In this document: positions 32,552 to 44,801 of the stretch, one piece after another
How positions within the stretch are numbered: position 1 is the first letter of the stretch
Layout of the letters: every line of letters begins with the position of its first letter
Assembly (NCBI GenBank): GCA_009760885.1
Contig: CM019716.1
Location: 9,184,438-9,248,437, forward strand
Origin: Achatina immaculata
Taxonomy: Eukaryota; Mollusca; Gastropoda; Stylommatophora; Achatinidae
Direction: 5' to 3'
DNA: 64,000 bases
Position numbers and translations under genes: made by a program
Notes under the pieces: model-generated
Databases searched by the model: none
Seen by the model: only the letters and a program-made list of their open reading frames with translations
What the model was told of the DNA's origin: nothing

Positions 32552-33105
32552 TTCATTCATTCATTTGCATGTCCCTTGCTGAACTTTGCCTCCCTAACAG
32601 CACTCCTGTAGGCCTCTCGGTTGTGAGCAAGATGGCCTGCTGCTGATGCATCCATTTGCAGATCATCAGTGATGTCTTGCAGCATCTTCACCTTGGTCTT
32701 CCTCTCTTTCTTTTTCCCATTATATACCCTTCCAAGATGGTTTTCCCTTTTTTTATGAAAACGTTTAATGTGTCCACAATATTGATGTTTTCTCTGTTTA
32801 GTCCTCTTTACTAGCCAGCCTTCTTCAATATTAAGTTCTTGTAGTATGGATATATTTGATATTTTTTGTGTCCATGGTATATGAAGAACTCTTCTGTAGC
32901 ATTTACATTCAAAGGCATGTGTTTCTCAGCTGTTTTGTTAAGTGTCCAGGTCTCACAGGCATATGTTGCGATGGGAAAGATGAATTCATTTAAAATCTTA
33001 TTTTTATAGTTCTGTCTGTTCCTCTCCACAGATTCTTTAGTTGTTTTACTTTCTGAAGAGCGATAGATGTCCTCCTTTCAATTTCCCTCATTGTATCTCC
33101 ATTAT

Positions 33106-33424
33106 AAGACAGATAAGACAGATGACTGAACAACAACCAGTCTCATGGGAGATCAGGACAAGGAGATGGACATATGTTGGTCACGTGATGAGAAGAAAGA
33201 GAATCCCAAAACAAGCTATCAAGTGGAACACAACAGGCCGAAGAAAAAGAGGCAGATCGCGTGAAACTCTGAAGAGGACATTGTTAAGAGAGGCCAAATT
33301 AACAGGCATAAAATCCTTTGATGAGGTTGAAAGACTCGCCGAACACATGAAAAATTGACGAACTGCTTTGCGAGCCCTATGTGACGTTTAACGGCAGGGG
33401 AAGGATATGAGATATAAGATAAGA
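33106..33424 (+). mobile_element. RTE-like family B, copy 2, nested in RTE A
   Basis: Only the last ~320 bases of family B (RQMTEQQPVSWEIRTRRW, GRSRETLKRTLLREAK, then the AAGAT tail). The host sequence tctccattat is duplicated at 33096-33105 and 33425-33434, a clean 10-bp TSD inside the LLTNNGDTM codons of RTE A. B therefore moved after this A copy was in place. Confidence 0.92.
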
Positions 33425-33437
33425 TCTCCATTATTAG

Positions 33438-34810
33438 TTAGTAGTGATCCAAGATATTCAAAACTCTCCACTTCTTCCAATTTTTCCTCATTGATACATA
33501 TTTCAGCTGCCTTGTTTTGTCAGTTGTCATCAATTTAGTTTTCTTCGCATTAAGATAGAGGTTTTGCTCTTTGCTGTTCTTACGGACTGACATAATTAGT
33601 TTTTCCATTCCTTTTTGTGTTGTGGACAGTAATACTGTGTCATCAGCATATCTAATCTCTGGTATTTCATAGCTTCCAATTGTTATGGCATCGTAATATT
33701 CTTTGTGTACATCTTCTCTAATATTCCTCATTATATTTTCAGTATACAAGTTAAATAAGTAAGGCGACAATATACACCTCTGACGGACCCTTCGTTTTAT
33801 GTAAAACCAAGTTGTTGTTTCACCATTTATTCTCACTGCTGCTTGTTGATCTAGATACAGCAGTGATGTTAATTGTATCAAATGTGTTGGAAAATTCCAT
33901 TTTTTCATTATTTCCCTAAGTTTCTGGTGTTGTACACAATCAAATGCCTTTGAGTAGTCTATAAATGATAAATATAGATTCACATTAAACTCTCTGCATT
34001 TCTCTATTATTAATCTTATACTGAATATATGATCTCTTGATTCTCTTCCTTGCCTGAAACCAGCTTGGACTATATTGACTTCTTCTTATATTTTCTTACG
34101 AAGTCTACCCATTATGATTTTAACAGAATTTTACTGGCATGACTAATCAGGGCAACAATTCTGTAGTTTGTGCATAATTTCAGGCTACCCCTTTTTGGCA
34201 GTGATACACAGTCCTTTTCCATTCTTTTGGCCAAATACCTGAATGAATCTTTTTACATAGTGCATGATAGATTGTTGCACATTCCTTTCCTCCTGCTTTA
34301 ATAAGTTCAGTTGTTATCTCATCACATCCTGGTGATTTACCATTTTTCAGATTCTTTATTGCCCATAAAACTTCTTCTATTGTCGGTTCAGGTTCTTTCT
34401 CCTCCAATAATAATTCACACGGTATATTTCTGCTTTCACAGTCGATTGTTTCATACATTCCTCTGAAATATTCCTTCCATCTTTCTAGAATTTCCTGTCT
34501 CTGTCAAGGTATTCCCCATCTCATCACAAATTACATTTAGCTTAGGTGTGACATTTCTCGTCAATGTCTTCATTTCTTTAAGCATTTCACTATCTCTTCC
34601 ACACTTCTGATGTTCTTCTATTCTTTCACAACAATCTTGTATGTATTGCTTTTTGTCTTTTCTGATGTTTCTTCGTACTTCTTTTGTTATAGATTTATAT
34701 TCCTCTTTGTTGTTTGTCACTTTCCATTGCGTCTTCATTTCTCTACGTTGTTTTATCATTTCTAGTGTGCCTGCTGTATATCCATCCATTCTTTTGTTTT
34801 CTTTACTGGA
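33438..34810 (-). pseudogene. RT region of RTE A, copy 4
   Basis: From 34789 downward the linker (KKQYIQDCCERIEEH) leads to EPTIEEVLWAIKNL and KNGKSPGCDEITTE (34458-34180). After a frame break come FIDYSKAFDCVQHQKL, VRQRCILSPYLFNLY, RYADDTVLLSTTQKG and LNAKKTKLMTTDK (33983-33438). The glycine of the usual RQGC box is arginine. The thumb and C-terminal parts continue at 33095-32560 beyond the family B insertion. Catalytic YADD is intact, but the frame is broken at least four times. Confidence 0.82.
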
Positions 34811-35256
34811 ACCACGTCTTTAGCTGTTGTTATTAAGATATCTCTTGCCTGCGTAACCAAATCATCTGGTATAATTTCCTCCTGTACAGCCATCAGGATT
34901 TCGAAACGGTTCTTCACTTCTATACCGTATTGTTCTGGTATTTTTGTAAGATCAAATCGGAGTGGTCTTGATCCTGTAACTTCTCTTTTTTATCATTATC
35001 TTCATGTCTGCTATTAATAACTCATGGTCCGTGTCACAATCAGCACCTGGTAAAGTTTTTTCTGATGTTATACTTGACTTCCACCTTCTTTGCACTAAAA
35101 TGTAATCTATTTGATTCTATTTGATTCTTGGTTTTTCCATCAGGTGATGTCCATGTGATTCTTGGATGTTGTTTAAAAAGTGTGTTATTGATCATTAGCT
35201 AATTTTCCATGCAAAACGCCATCAGATTTTCACCTGCCTCACTTCTATGTCCTATG

Positions 35257-35964
35257 CTAAATTTCCCTACAACAAACATGTCCTTCATCATCTGTTCTTT
35301 CTGTACCAATCTTTGCATTAAAATCCTCCATTATTAATGCAATATTATTTTTCCGTATCTGGTCTGTTGTTGTTTGCAATGTGTTATAAAAGTCTTCTAC
35401 TTCCTCTTCTTCTGCTGCTGATGTAGGTGCATATATCTGGATGATTGTTACATTTTTAGGAGTGTCCTTAAGTCTGATTGTGAGGATTCTATCACTTACT
35501 GGATTGTAATCTAGTAATGCTGTTGATGTTGATTTGCCCAAGTAAAAAGCCACTCCATTCTTTCCTTCTAATTCTCCACCAGAGTATATAAAGATACTAT
35601 CATTCTCGCTCTTGAAGTATCCTGATCCTTTCCATCGATGTTCGCAGATTCCTAAAATGTGTATCCCTGTTCTTTTCATCTCATCACTTATTATTTGATA
35701 CTTTCCTTCATACATACTTCTTACATTCCATGTTCCTACTCTTATTTTTCTTTTTAGTTTGATGCAAGGGTTTTCCTTAGTAACACCGTCAGGATTTTGT
35801 CCGTCATCACAATTACTAGCATTGATCTCTGTCTCACACTCTTCCCCAGTGTTAAAATTAGATCTATCTGGCCTGGGGGCCTCACCACCAGATCTTTTTC
35901 CAATTTGACTTTCCATGATTGCTGTTTTGGTTTCTTGGTATATTTCCAGAAGATAGTTTACCAT
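35257..35964 (-). pseudogene. APE endonuclease of RTE A, copy 4
   Basis: The frame of 235 codons holds the N-terminal RVGTWNVRSMYEG, the glutamate-motif region ILGICEHRWKGSG, TIIQIYAPTSAAEEE and MEDFNAKIG. In the last one, the glycine of the usual GDFN box is glutamate. It ends at a stop after GHVCCREI; the rest of the domain (TWTSPDGK, then QIDYILVQRRWK near 35095) continues with breaks, including a short duplication of a caaatagaatc-like string near 35105-35125. The enzyme would nick DNA for target-primed reverse transcription. Confidence 0.82.
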
Positions 35965-36237
35965 TGCTTTCCTTCCGTGCAGTGATTGTACTAGTCAGTG
36001 GTCGTAGTCATTGTCCCTACAATGAGATATCTGTCTACCATCATAGAATGGTGACCATAACGAACATTATCTGTCGGCTGCTCTCCCATTCCATCCACAA
36101 CCTGCTCCAATGGCTTCACGTCACCCTGATCGGGGGGCTATATGGGTACACCTTGCCCAAGGGTGTCCCTTAGACTGACGGAGATAAGGAGGCGTCTTAC
36201 TTCTCTTTTGATAGGGGATACCCCTACCCCGCTAACC

Positions 36238-36306
36238 TTACCATACACGTATGTTAGAATATTATACCACCACCCCTTTCATCATACAAGCATGTCAGAA
36301 TATTAT
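36238..36306 (+). repeat. 38/41-bp satellite remnant left of the gypsy element
   Basis: Nearly two units (tatgttagaatattatacca..., catgtcagaatattat). They connect block 1 at 30483 with block 3 at 52626 once the insertions are removed. Confidence 0.82.
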
Positions 36307-37391
36307 AACAGTATATTGAAAAATTTACTGTTACGATGGTTTGATTCTCTTAAAAGGAATATAATCCAGAGTATTTTAATATTTTGACCATTTGATTTAA
36401 AGTCCTTGGTATTTTTGTTGTACCACAGTTCAATGAAAGGTCAGGTTGGACATGTTAAATTACACGAGATGTTTGATTATTTTTATGAACTTATCCTTGA
36501 TATGTTTATAACAAAAAAAAGTTATTTTCGGAATGTCCGGATAGTTTTCGTCCGAATGTAATAAACAGGTAGAATCAGGGGTTTAGTGATTCTTGTGATA
36601 GAATTTTCGGGAAGATTTAGGAAGAAATAGTTAGCATATATTTCAGGAGTGGGAGACGATAAATTAGGGAGATTAGAATGAGTATGAATTATGTCTCGGT
36701 TGAGAATGTGTTAGGATCTTTATTATGCCTGCTTAGTTGAGAATGTGATTTTTCTAGCTTATAGTGCACTGTGCTAGTGGTTTTTGTCATGTTTTTTTTT
36801 GTCATGGAGACATTATGAGATTATTTCCTATTATGATTCCAATAAAGAGTCAGGTAGTTATTAGTGTCATAACGTCAAGCATTTGTTTTCCTGTCATACT
36901 TTGCTGAACTAAAGAATGTGAAATTAGTTCTTTTTTAAAATTTTTGTATAGACCTTTGGGTCTAGAGAATTTCTGTGATGGTTGTTTGAACTCTGCACTT
37001 ATATTCTGATGCAGTAAGTGTTGCACTCTTAGTAGTACTTGCATTTTGTTTACTTGCAGCTTTTATGTAGTGTGAGAGTTGGTTTCTCCCTTTTGGCAAA
37101 CCAGTTCTTGTCAGGAAGAGGACTAACCTGTTTTCTTTCTTCTGTATTGAATGCTATCAACTTCCTCTCACCATCATGATATCTTCACTCATCTTTTCCA
37201 TCAATAAAGTGTAAGTTTATGTTCACATCAGTTGTTATTTACTTCACACTATGTGTGTTGTCCTTGTTAGTATATTTCTACAGCAGAAGTTTCATGATAG
37301 TAATACAAATCTTTATTGCCGTATCTGTAACTAGCAGTCACAGTAATAACAGACAGATGCACGATACATGCATAAGAAGTGCTCGTCTACA
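36307..37391 (+). repeat. Left LTR of the gypsy element
   Basis: Begins aacagtat and shares blocks such as ttactgttacgatggtttga and atgtccggatagttttcgtc with the right LTR, ending near cgtctaca. The following bases, tggtgctcgtgacag (from 37393), start with TGG as a primer-binding site would; the tRNA was not identified. Small ORFs inside are not convincing. Confidence 0.85.
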
Positions 37392-38471
37392 AGTGGTGCT
37401 CGTGACAGCCACTGTCTTTCATGGGCCAACACCAACTTCTTTATCTACAACTTTGCTTCATGTAGTCTAGTCTTGATGTAGGTGTTTTTGTTCAGTTTTG
37501 AATTATCTCACAGTATTTTGAGTAGAGTTTTTTTCTGCTTTAGTTTGGCAAATACTATTAAGTTAATAATAGCCAAGACTGACCTCACTGGTTAAGGCTG
37601 ATAACAAGCTGAGTATATTTTTTTGTGCTCGCTATTAGATTAAAGCAAGCATTTGTGCTATTTTCTGTAAGCCAGTGTCTAGACTATTGGTGTGCTAGAT
37701 ATTTACTGACATAGTACTTTGTAGCAGTAGTCTTTGTTTGACAATCTACCGGAAAAGTATCAAGTGACTGTTGTATTCAAGTCGGCGTTGATGACTAATT
37801 CCACTAGCAGTCTGGAGCACATCTAGCTTCCTGCCACAGTCTAGTGTGGCTGATCTTGAAGTGTTCCTGTGGATGATCCTCCAGCACCTGTACAGAACTT
37901 TTCATCATTTAATTCTACGCAGAACTGTTGAGGTAACTTTGTCATACACGTGTAATAGACTTTTGACATTTAGCAGTAACAGTTTTCTACATCAGATTCA
38001 GGCAGCTGTGTTCTTCAAGAATTAGCTTTAATACTATTGTGATTTCATCGCAATTGCACAAATAGGAATAAATATAAACCAGAACAGTAGCAGCAAGATG
38101 TACTTGTTCTAATACGGATCTCATATTAACATATAGTAACTTTTGTGCATTTGGACAGTCTGAACTTTGTTCAATGTGGCATTTTACTGCAGGATTAATT
38201 AGTACTTTAGTTAGTATTTTTTAATGTATGGATTATTGCAATGATTTTCTTTAGTGTATGGATAATTACTGTAGTGGCAGTTTAGCAATAGTATATGACT
38301 GCATTTCTTTTCCAGGTATAGTTATAGTACAGCATTAGTTGATGATATATTCTGATGTTTGAGATGGCATTGCATTGAATACTTGGCGATATTGCTTTGT
38401 ATTGTTGTATTTTATTTACCCCGTTGCTAACATCGTGAGAATAAGTAGTTTGCAATACTGAAAGACGAACA
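37392..38471 (+). other. Gypsy leader region
   Basis: About 1.1 kb between the left LTR and gag. It starts with the possible primer-binding site, is AT-rich and shows no coding motif. Confidence 0.6.
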
Positions 38472-39458
38472 ATGGCTTCATCTCCATCCACGTCAGATTT
38501 GCTGGGGCTATTGCAAGATACCCTGTCCCAAGTCAGCAATGACTTGAGGTTTTCTCATGTGATGTCAGCTGTATAAAGGTTCGACGTGGACCCAACAAAA
38601 CTGAAACCATGGCTGGATGAGCTTGTTAAGCTGATGGACGAAAGGAATGCTGATACGCCAAACAAGAAGAACTTGGCGTATTTACGCACCACAGATTCGC
38701 CGGCAGAGTTCGTCAGGCAGCGTCTCCAGGTTCAAGAGACATGGGAGGAGTTTGTGTCTGTCTTACTAGCACGATACAGGGTGTTGCAGACTCCTCAGGA
38801 GGCCTGGCATACGTTAGCCTCTACTAGACAGACTCCTCAGGAGGCCTGGCATACGTTAGCCTCTACTAGACAGACTCCTCAGGAGGCCTGGCATACGTTA
38901 TCTTCTACTAGACAGACTCCTCAGGAGGCCTGGCATACGTTAGCCTCTACTAGACAGACTCCTCAGGAGGCCTGGCATACGTTAGCCTCTACTAGACAGA
39001 CTCCTCAGGAGGCCTGGCATACGTTATCTTCTACTAGACAGACTCCCGGAGAGTCCATTCAATCGCTGGCTGATCGCATCAGTAAGGCAGCCAGAGTTGC
39101 TTACTCTGTAGCGGAACTGGTAACTCCGCTGGCGCAGAGGCAACTGGTGCAGTCATTCGTAGATGCACTACTTCCCAGAGAACTGAAGCCTAAATTACTA
39201 AGAGATATACCTCTTGTGTTTTCACAGGCGGTAGAGTTAGCTTTACAGGAAACTGCTCTCGTGAAGTCGGTGAATCTTAGTTGTAGTTCCCGACAGGGTT
39301 TTATTTCAGGCTCTCTACCAACCAGTGAGATGACGACACATAGAGAGACTCCTTGTATGGCTTCGCAGAGAGTACAGCTAGTCTCTCATCAGGAGAACTC
39401 TAGACTCCCACCTTCACACTTCGAAGAAGGTAGGACAGACCACCAGAGTCTAATATAG
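38472..39458 (+). pseudogene. gag of the gypsy element, with in-frame minisatellite
   Basis: The best start is ATG 38472 (MASSPSTSDLLGLLQD), with a TAA at 38574-38576 breaking the frame after 34 codons. The frame then continues to 39458 and contains RQRLQVQETWEEFVSVLLARY, typical of a capsid-type region by context only, followed by six copies of a 14-residue segment (QTPQEAWHTLASTR) and a long C-terminal part. A CCHC zinc knuckle (CYNCGRQGHIAGFC) follows in the nucleotides 39503-39545 in another frame, beyond a stop. Gag would form the particle and the knuckle would bind the RNA. The copy is non-functional. Confidence 0.75.
38788..39045 (+). repeat. 42-bp in-frame repeat inside gag (6 units)
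   Basis: Six near-identical units of cagactcctcaggaggcctg plus gcatacgttagcctctactaga; a seventh cagactcc starts the unique sequence. Third-position changes (gcc to tct, LAS to LSS) alternate between units. Its length is divisible by three, so the gag frame is kept. Confidence 0.93.
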
Positions 39459-39560
39459 GAGGGTTAATCCCTCGATTACATAAACACGAGAAACTAGGTC
39501 TTGTTACAATTGTGGAAGGCAGGGTCATATAGCTGGATTCTGTAGGCAACAAGATCGTTC

Positions 39561-39860
39561 ATGTTTAAATTAATTAATCAACACACTGTGAACTCGAGTG
39601 TGTCCGATCGCATAATTACACCATCGAAACCTGCCAAGAAGTCTTTTTTTTCACATGCATCACCATTACTTTCGGTGGCTGCAAATCCTCCTACACCTAC
39701 GTCTATTCTTGTCTCGGTAGGATCCTGTAGAATTAGAGCATTATTAGACACATGAGCTAGTGCCTGTCTTATCAAGGATTATGTTTACAGATTCTTACCT
39801 TATGCTCCTAAACTCTTGCCTGCTAAAATAACTCTGCAAACTGTTAGCTTCCACGAGAGT
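39561..39860 (+). pseudogene. Aspartic protease region of the gypsy element
   Basis: The frame encodes SILVSVGSCRIRALLDT, the approach to the DTG active site of retroviral-type proteases. The next codon is TGA (39753-39755) where glycine is expected, followed by AS. So a single G-to-T or equivalent change converted DTG-A-S to a stop. The protease would cut the gag-pol polyprotein. Downstream sequence reads on weakly (YRFLPYAPKLL-like) with a further stop. Confidence 0.72.
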
Positions 39861-39921
39861 TATTGCCAGAGTTTACTTACCTATCTGTATTGCTGGAGTC
39901 ACTATTTCTCATTGCTTTTAC

Positions 39922-41110
39922 GTGGAAGTTGATACAGGCGATCATCCGCTAATCTCCAGGAAACCCTACCGCACTCCTTTAGCGAATAGAAAGGCGATCG
40001 AGAATATGTTGCGTGACGGAATAATTTTCCGCACTATCTCAGAGTGGTCATCACCAGTTGTCTTGGTGACTAAGAAAGATGGTACGCATCGTTTCTGTTG
40101 CGACTACCGTGCACTCAGTGCTGTGACACGTTCATTGTCGTTTCCATTGCCACGTATTGAGGATATTCTCAGCACGACTGGAAAAGCCAAATTTTTCAAC
40201 ACTTTGGATGCTCGATGTGGCTTTTGGTGCATTCTCTTATTCTATGACGCACAGTATAAGTCAGCTTTCAGCTGCCATCTTGGCTGTTTCCATTGGAATG
40301 TTAAGGCGTTTGGTTTAAAAGGGACACCATCTATCTTTGTCGCACTCGTGGAGACAGTATTACAAGGCTTAGGAAAGTTTGCTCAAGCCTATATCGACGA
40401 TATACTGGTGTTCACTGATGAAACGATAAAAGACCATGTCTGCGATTATCAAACGATATTCAACCGATTACGCGAGCACATGGTCAAGCTCAAACCATCA
40501 AAATACCACATTGCGGCCTCTGAAGTATCTTGAGTATGTCATCAGTCAGTCAGGCATAACTCCTGATCCTGAGAAGGTCAGAGCCATTGCCGAAATGCCG
40601 TCTCCTCTGAATGTGAAGGAGGTGCGCTCTTTTCTGGGGACGAGTAGCTGTTATAGATGTTTCATTCCCCATTTTTCGGAGATTGTTGCTCCCATAGTTG
40701 ACCCCACCAAGAAATATCAAAAGTTCAAATTGTCTCCAGTTTGTCAAATGGCGTTCGGGTCTTTGAAGGATTGCCTTGCGAAGGTACCGCTTCTCTCGTA
40801 TCCTGATTTGCAGAAACCATTTACCTTATACATAGATGCCTCCAATGTTGCGGTTGGAGCCTGTTTGGTGCAGACGGCTTCCACATCTGATGGCCACTCT
40901 ATTGAAGAGCCATGATACTTTGTTTCGCTGAAGCTGTCGCGCTCTCAGACTAAGTGGTCCATTTTCGAGAGAGAACCGTATGCTGTCCACTACGCCACGC
41001 AGAAGTTGAGATATTTCATGGGGAATAAACACTTCGTAGTAAAGTCAGAACATAGACCGTTGGTGGATACATTCCTCAGTCGGCAGGAGCTGTCAGACGT
41101 CAAGTTGCAG
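39922..41110 (+). pseudogene. Reverse transcriptase and RNase H of the gypsy element
   Basis: The first frame (to 40533) has GDHPLISRKPYRTP, SPVVLVTKKDGTHRFCCDYR and the catalytic YIDDILVF. A frameshift near 40520 leads to a second frame with ISQSGITPDPEKVRAI and VRSFLGTSSCYRCFIPHFSE (the connection), then RNase H with FTLYIDASNVAVGA (near 40840) and, past a TGA at 40913-40915, SQTKWSIFEREPYAVHYA and KSEHRPLVD. The order and motifs are those of Ty3/gypsy pol. No integrase HHCC or DDE motif follows. Confidence 0.85.
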
Positions 41111-41979
41111 AGGTGGTTTGTAAACCCCCGCTAATGGACTTCCAGATGTTTCACCCAACTGCCCGGGAGGAGGCTTTAGAACGTTTCGATGAAGCCTACT
41201 CTGTATCAGTAACAGCGCATGATCTTGACAGGGACCTCACTCAGTCACAAGGGTCTGAAACATGTGACGTCAGGTCAGATAATAAAGATAGATAGATGTG
41301 TATGGTGTAGTTTTACAAAGTGGCAGGGGAGTGAGTAAAGTGAGAAGAAAGCAAATAGAAAGTATGAGAATGTATAAATGAAAAACATACAACATCCGAT
41401 ATCTCGGCGTGAGCCTTTTCGAGGATTACATAACAAACGAGACAAAAAAAAAACGAATAACTAAACGGTAAATTTATCTTAATGTGACATCCTACGACAG
41501 AAGGGAACACAGAAATGCTTGTCCACTAGGCGAGACATAGAGACCACGCGGGGCCACACAAAGAATAAGCCGATAGAGCCAATCGTAAAGAACAGGCGGA
41601 GAGGAGGGGTAACGGGGGAAGGGTAATAGACACATGAAAAGCGTCAGAGAAGAAGATTGATTGATTGATCTTTATTTCAAAAGGGTTAAGAATTGGGTAC
41701 GCAGGCCAGTCTCACATTCTGCCCTTTATCATACATCTTTCACTCTATTCCAGACATTCTACAAATATGCTGTTCATATAACAAACATAACTAACATTGA
41801 AGCTGAGAGACATAAAATAAAATATAACATTTACATTTCGCTCTTAAGCATTCACTCAGTACAGAAGTAACTACATACATTATAAATGACTATCTACTAA
41901 ACAAAATTTTCGGGACTATTCAGAAAACAATTAATTGTATTCGGTGTCTGTAAGAGCAGCTTAAGATAACTTTTAAAAT

Positions 41980-43371
41980 TCATGGAGGCATGTAGTCGAC
42001 ATCAAATAGATATTGGGAAAGCTTGTAGTTGTAGGAAGGAGTATAATTTATATTTTTTATATAGTATGGGAGGGTATTCCAAAGATGAGCAGCAGAATAA
42101 CTAAAGCTTTTCTTGTAAAGATCAAGTCTAGGTTTTGGAAGACATATGTTGTTCAAGCGTTGGCTGCACTTTGGGCTAAATTTAAACAGGTTCCATAGAT
42201 AAGGCGGGGCATGCCGTGAAAGAATTTTATGTACTAATTTGGCTTTGTTGAAGAGGAACCTGTTCTTAAGAGGTAGTATTTTGATACGTTTGTGATGATT
42301 AGTTGTTTGTGCTTGATCTTTGTCACTAATAAGCTTTACTGCTCGCTTTTGGAGAGAGCAAAGCCTCTTTATATTTAACACTGAGCAACCATCCCAAACT
42401 GTTGAGCAATAGTCTAAATGTGTTTGTATATGAGCTATGTAGTATGTCTTCCTAGTGCCTTGATCTATGAAGTGCTTAATTTTAGCTAATTGGTATACTT
42501 TTTGTGCGATGAGTTTTGTTAGACATTGCACATGAGAGTTCCAGGTCAGATGTTGGTCAATAATAATACCTAGTGTTTTGTGCTCGCTAACGTTTTCTAT
42601 CTGTGATGTTTCTGTACAGAGCCGAAGTGTTGTTTTTGTTGCGTTTTGTAGTTTCTGTCTTGTTGTTATGAGCATTGATTTTGTTTTATCGGTGTTTATA
42701 ATCATGCCATTATTTTTGCTCCATCCAATTAAATTGTTTAACTCGACCTGAAGAGTTGATTCTAGATTAACACAATCGTAGTCACTGGTGTAGACTGTGC
42801 AATCATCGGCAAAAAGGTCACAAGAAGAGTGTTTAAGATGAAGTGGAAGATCATTGATATAGATAGCAAAGAGAAACGGCCCTAGAATAGAACCTTGCGG
42901 AACACCAGTGTCAACTGTAGCAGAATTTGATAGAGAATTGTTGAAGAATACTACCTGTTGTCTGTCTGAAAGAAACGATGCAAATAATTTTATTAGGTCA
43001 GGGTGCAGTCTATAATTCTTTATTTTTCTTACAAGAATACCGTGGTCAGTCATATCAAATGCCTTTTTAAAGTCGACAAAGATGGCACCACATAGTCTGT
43101 CGTCATTTATTACTAACCAGTTTTCTGTCATTTTGGTAAGAGCTGTGTGGCAGGAATGATTGGGTCTAAAGCCTGACTGACTGTCTATGAGTAAATTGTT
43201 CTCTTGCATGTGTCGTAGAGTTATTTTGTGTATGTGTTTTTCGAGTGGTTTTGATAATGACGATAATATGGATATTGGTCTATAGTTGGTAAGATTGTTG
43301 GATGAGCCAGATTTAAAGCGAGAATACACCTTAGCAGTATTAAAAGCCTCAGGGAAATAACATTTTTGCAA
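41980..43371 (-). pseudogene. ORF2 reverse transcriptase domain of the CR1-like element
   Basis: 463 codons: YRPISILSSLSKPLEKHIHK, SGFRPNHSCHTAL, IFVDFKKAFDMTDH, TGVPQGSILGPFLFAIYIND, the catalytic CDLFADDCTVY, HKTLGIIIDQHLTW, and a long C-terminal domain with YCSTVWDGCS, LPLKNRFLFNKAKLVHKIL and YSAAHLWNTLPYYIKN, ending DVDYMPP-stop. No internal stop occurs. The pattern is typical of CR1/Jockey-type RTs. Only the frame change at about 43371-43755 separates it from the endonuclease. Confidence 0.87.
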
Positions 43372-43754
43372 TGCATTGGTTGTAAATATATGTTAGTCTA
43401 TGTGAAATGACAGGTGCAGCATAACGTAAGATCTTATTACTAATATCATCAAGCCCAGCTGTATTGTTGTTTTTTAAGGTTAAGAGATAACTGTGAACTT
43501 ACTGACTGTTAAGAATGGAATGTGTAACTGTTTAAAATCAGTACATCTGCTGTCCAGGAATGTTTGTAGTTCATGTAAGTCGCATACAGGAGCTGATACT
43601 GATGATTTAAGAACGTTGATTTCTTCTCTGAAATGTGTACTGATATGTGCGCTAGTGTATGCACGATTGATGGCTTGAGAATCAAATTCTTTTCTTTTAT
43701 TTGATAGGGTATTTATGGCTTTCCAAATTGATTTACTGTCTGATTTATTCTGTA

Positions 43755-44801
43755 TTAGATTCCTGAAGTAATTTTTTTCTCTTGTCTTATTAAGTATTGA
43801 ACTTTGTTTCTGAGTGAACGGTAGGTCATAAAGTCCTTGATATTGTGCGCCCGGTCACGTTCTCTCATGGATTGTAATATTTCAGGTGTTATCCAAGGTG
43901 ACTTCGTCTGGTGTTTTACTCTCACCTCTTTCATGGGGACATGTTTGTCTAATATATCTCTGAAGATCTTTAGCCAATATTCTATTGCCTCATCAGGGTC
44001 AGTTAGTTGGTACACGTGTGTAAGTGAAGATTCTTGCAAATCATTAAAGAATAATTCTAGGTTAAATTTTCTGAAGCTCCTAAATTTCATACTGATGTGA
44101 TTGTGTTTAGGAAGTTTATACCCCTTTCTTGTCCAGGTACAGCAGACTGGGTAATGATCACTTAACGAAGTATGAGGGATGTTACATTCAATGATGTTTT
44201 CTGGTTGGGCTACATATATATGATCTAATAATGTGGATGATACATCTGTTACTCTGGTAGGTTTGGTGACAATTTGGCAAAGATTATAGGATAATATAAT
44301 ATTACTCCAAGTTAGATTTGATTGTGTTAGATCTATGTTGAAATCTCCAAGAATGATAATATCTTTGAACCTAAAGGTTGAAACCTCATCCATCATATTC
44401 GTGAAGTGATCGTACCACAGAGATGATGCATTTGGATTACGGTACAAAAATCCAGTAATTAATGGACTCTGGTTTGGCATTTTAACTTCCACCCAAATAC
44501 ACTCTACCTCTGATGATTCGAGGTCTTCTCTACGACTAAACTGGATAGTTGTGGAGACATACATTACTAGACCTGTTTCTAGTTTCCTGGTTGGGTCACG
44601 CCGGATCAGGTTAAAACCGTTAATTCTAATATCTTCATCGGTTATGTTCCTATTTAAACGGCTTTCAGAGAAGCCAAAAATGTGGAAATTTTGATGTAAT
44701 ATGTGTGTTACTTCAGGAATTTTACCTAATAGGTGATATACATTCAGATGGCCTAATCGAAGTCCTTCCTTATGTAACCATTTTTCGGTAGGTGGGGTCA
44801 T
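43755..44801 (-). pseudogene. ORF2 endonuclease domain of the CR1-like element
   Basis: 348 codons from ATG 44801. The APE-type order is clear: LRLGHLNVYHLLGK, FGFSESRLNRN with the metal-binding glutamate, VECIWVEVKMP, FLYRNPN, DIIILGDFNIDLTQS, STLLDHIYVAQ and TSLSDHYPVCC. All visible catalytic motifs are intact. It stops after RQEKKITSGI; the linker to RT (43755-43371) continues in other frames (KSIWKAINTLSNKRKEF). The enzyme nicks target DNA for target-primed reverse transcription. Confidence 0.87.

Larger units (their letters stand above)
32552..36237 (-). mobile_element. RTE family A, copy 4, near full length (interrupted)
   Basis: The tail (tcattcattcattt on plus) is at the left. Moving up the minus-strand gene come the C-terminal domain, thumb, RT, linker, APE endonuclease and an untranslated-looking 5' region up to about 36237. 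The flanking satellite reads accatacag at the left and accatacac at the right, consistent with an ~8-bp TSD. It carries a family B insertion at 33106-33424. Without that insertion it is about 3.4 kb, typical for RTE elements. Multiple frameshifts and stops make it inactive. Confidence 0.88.
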
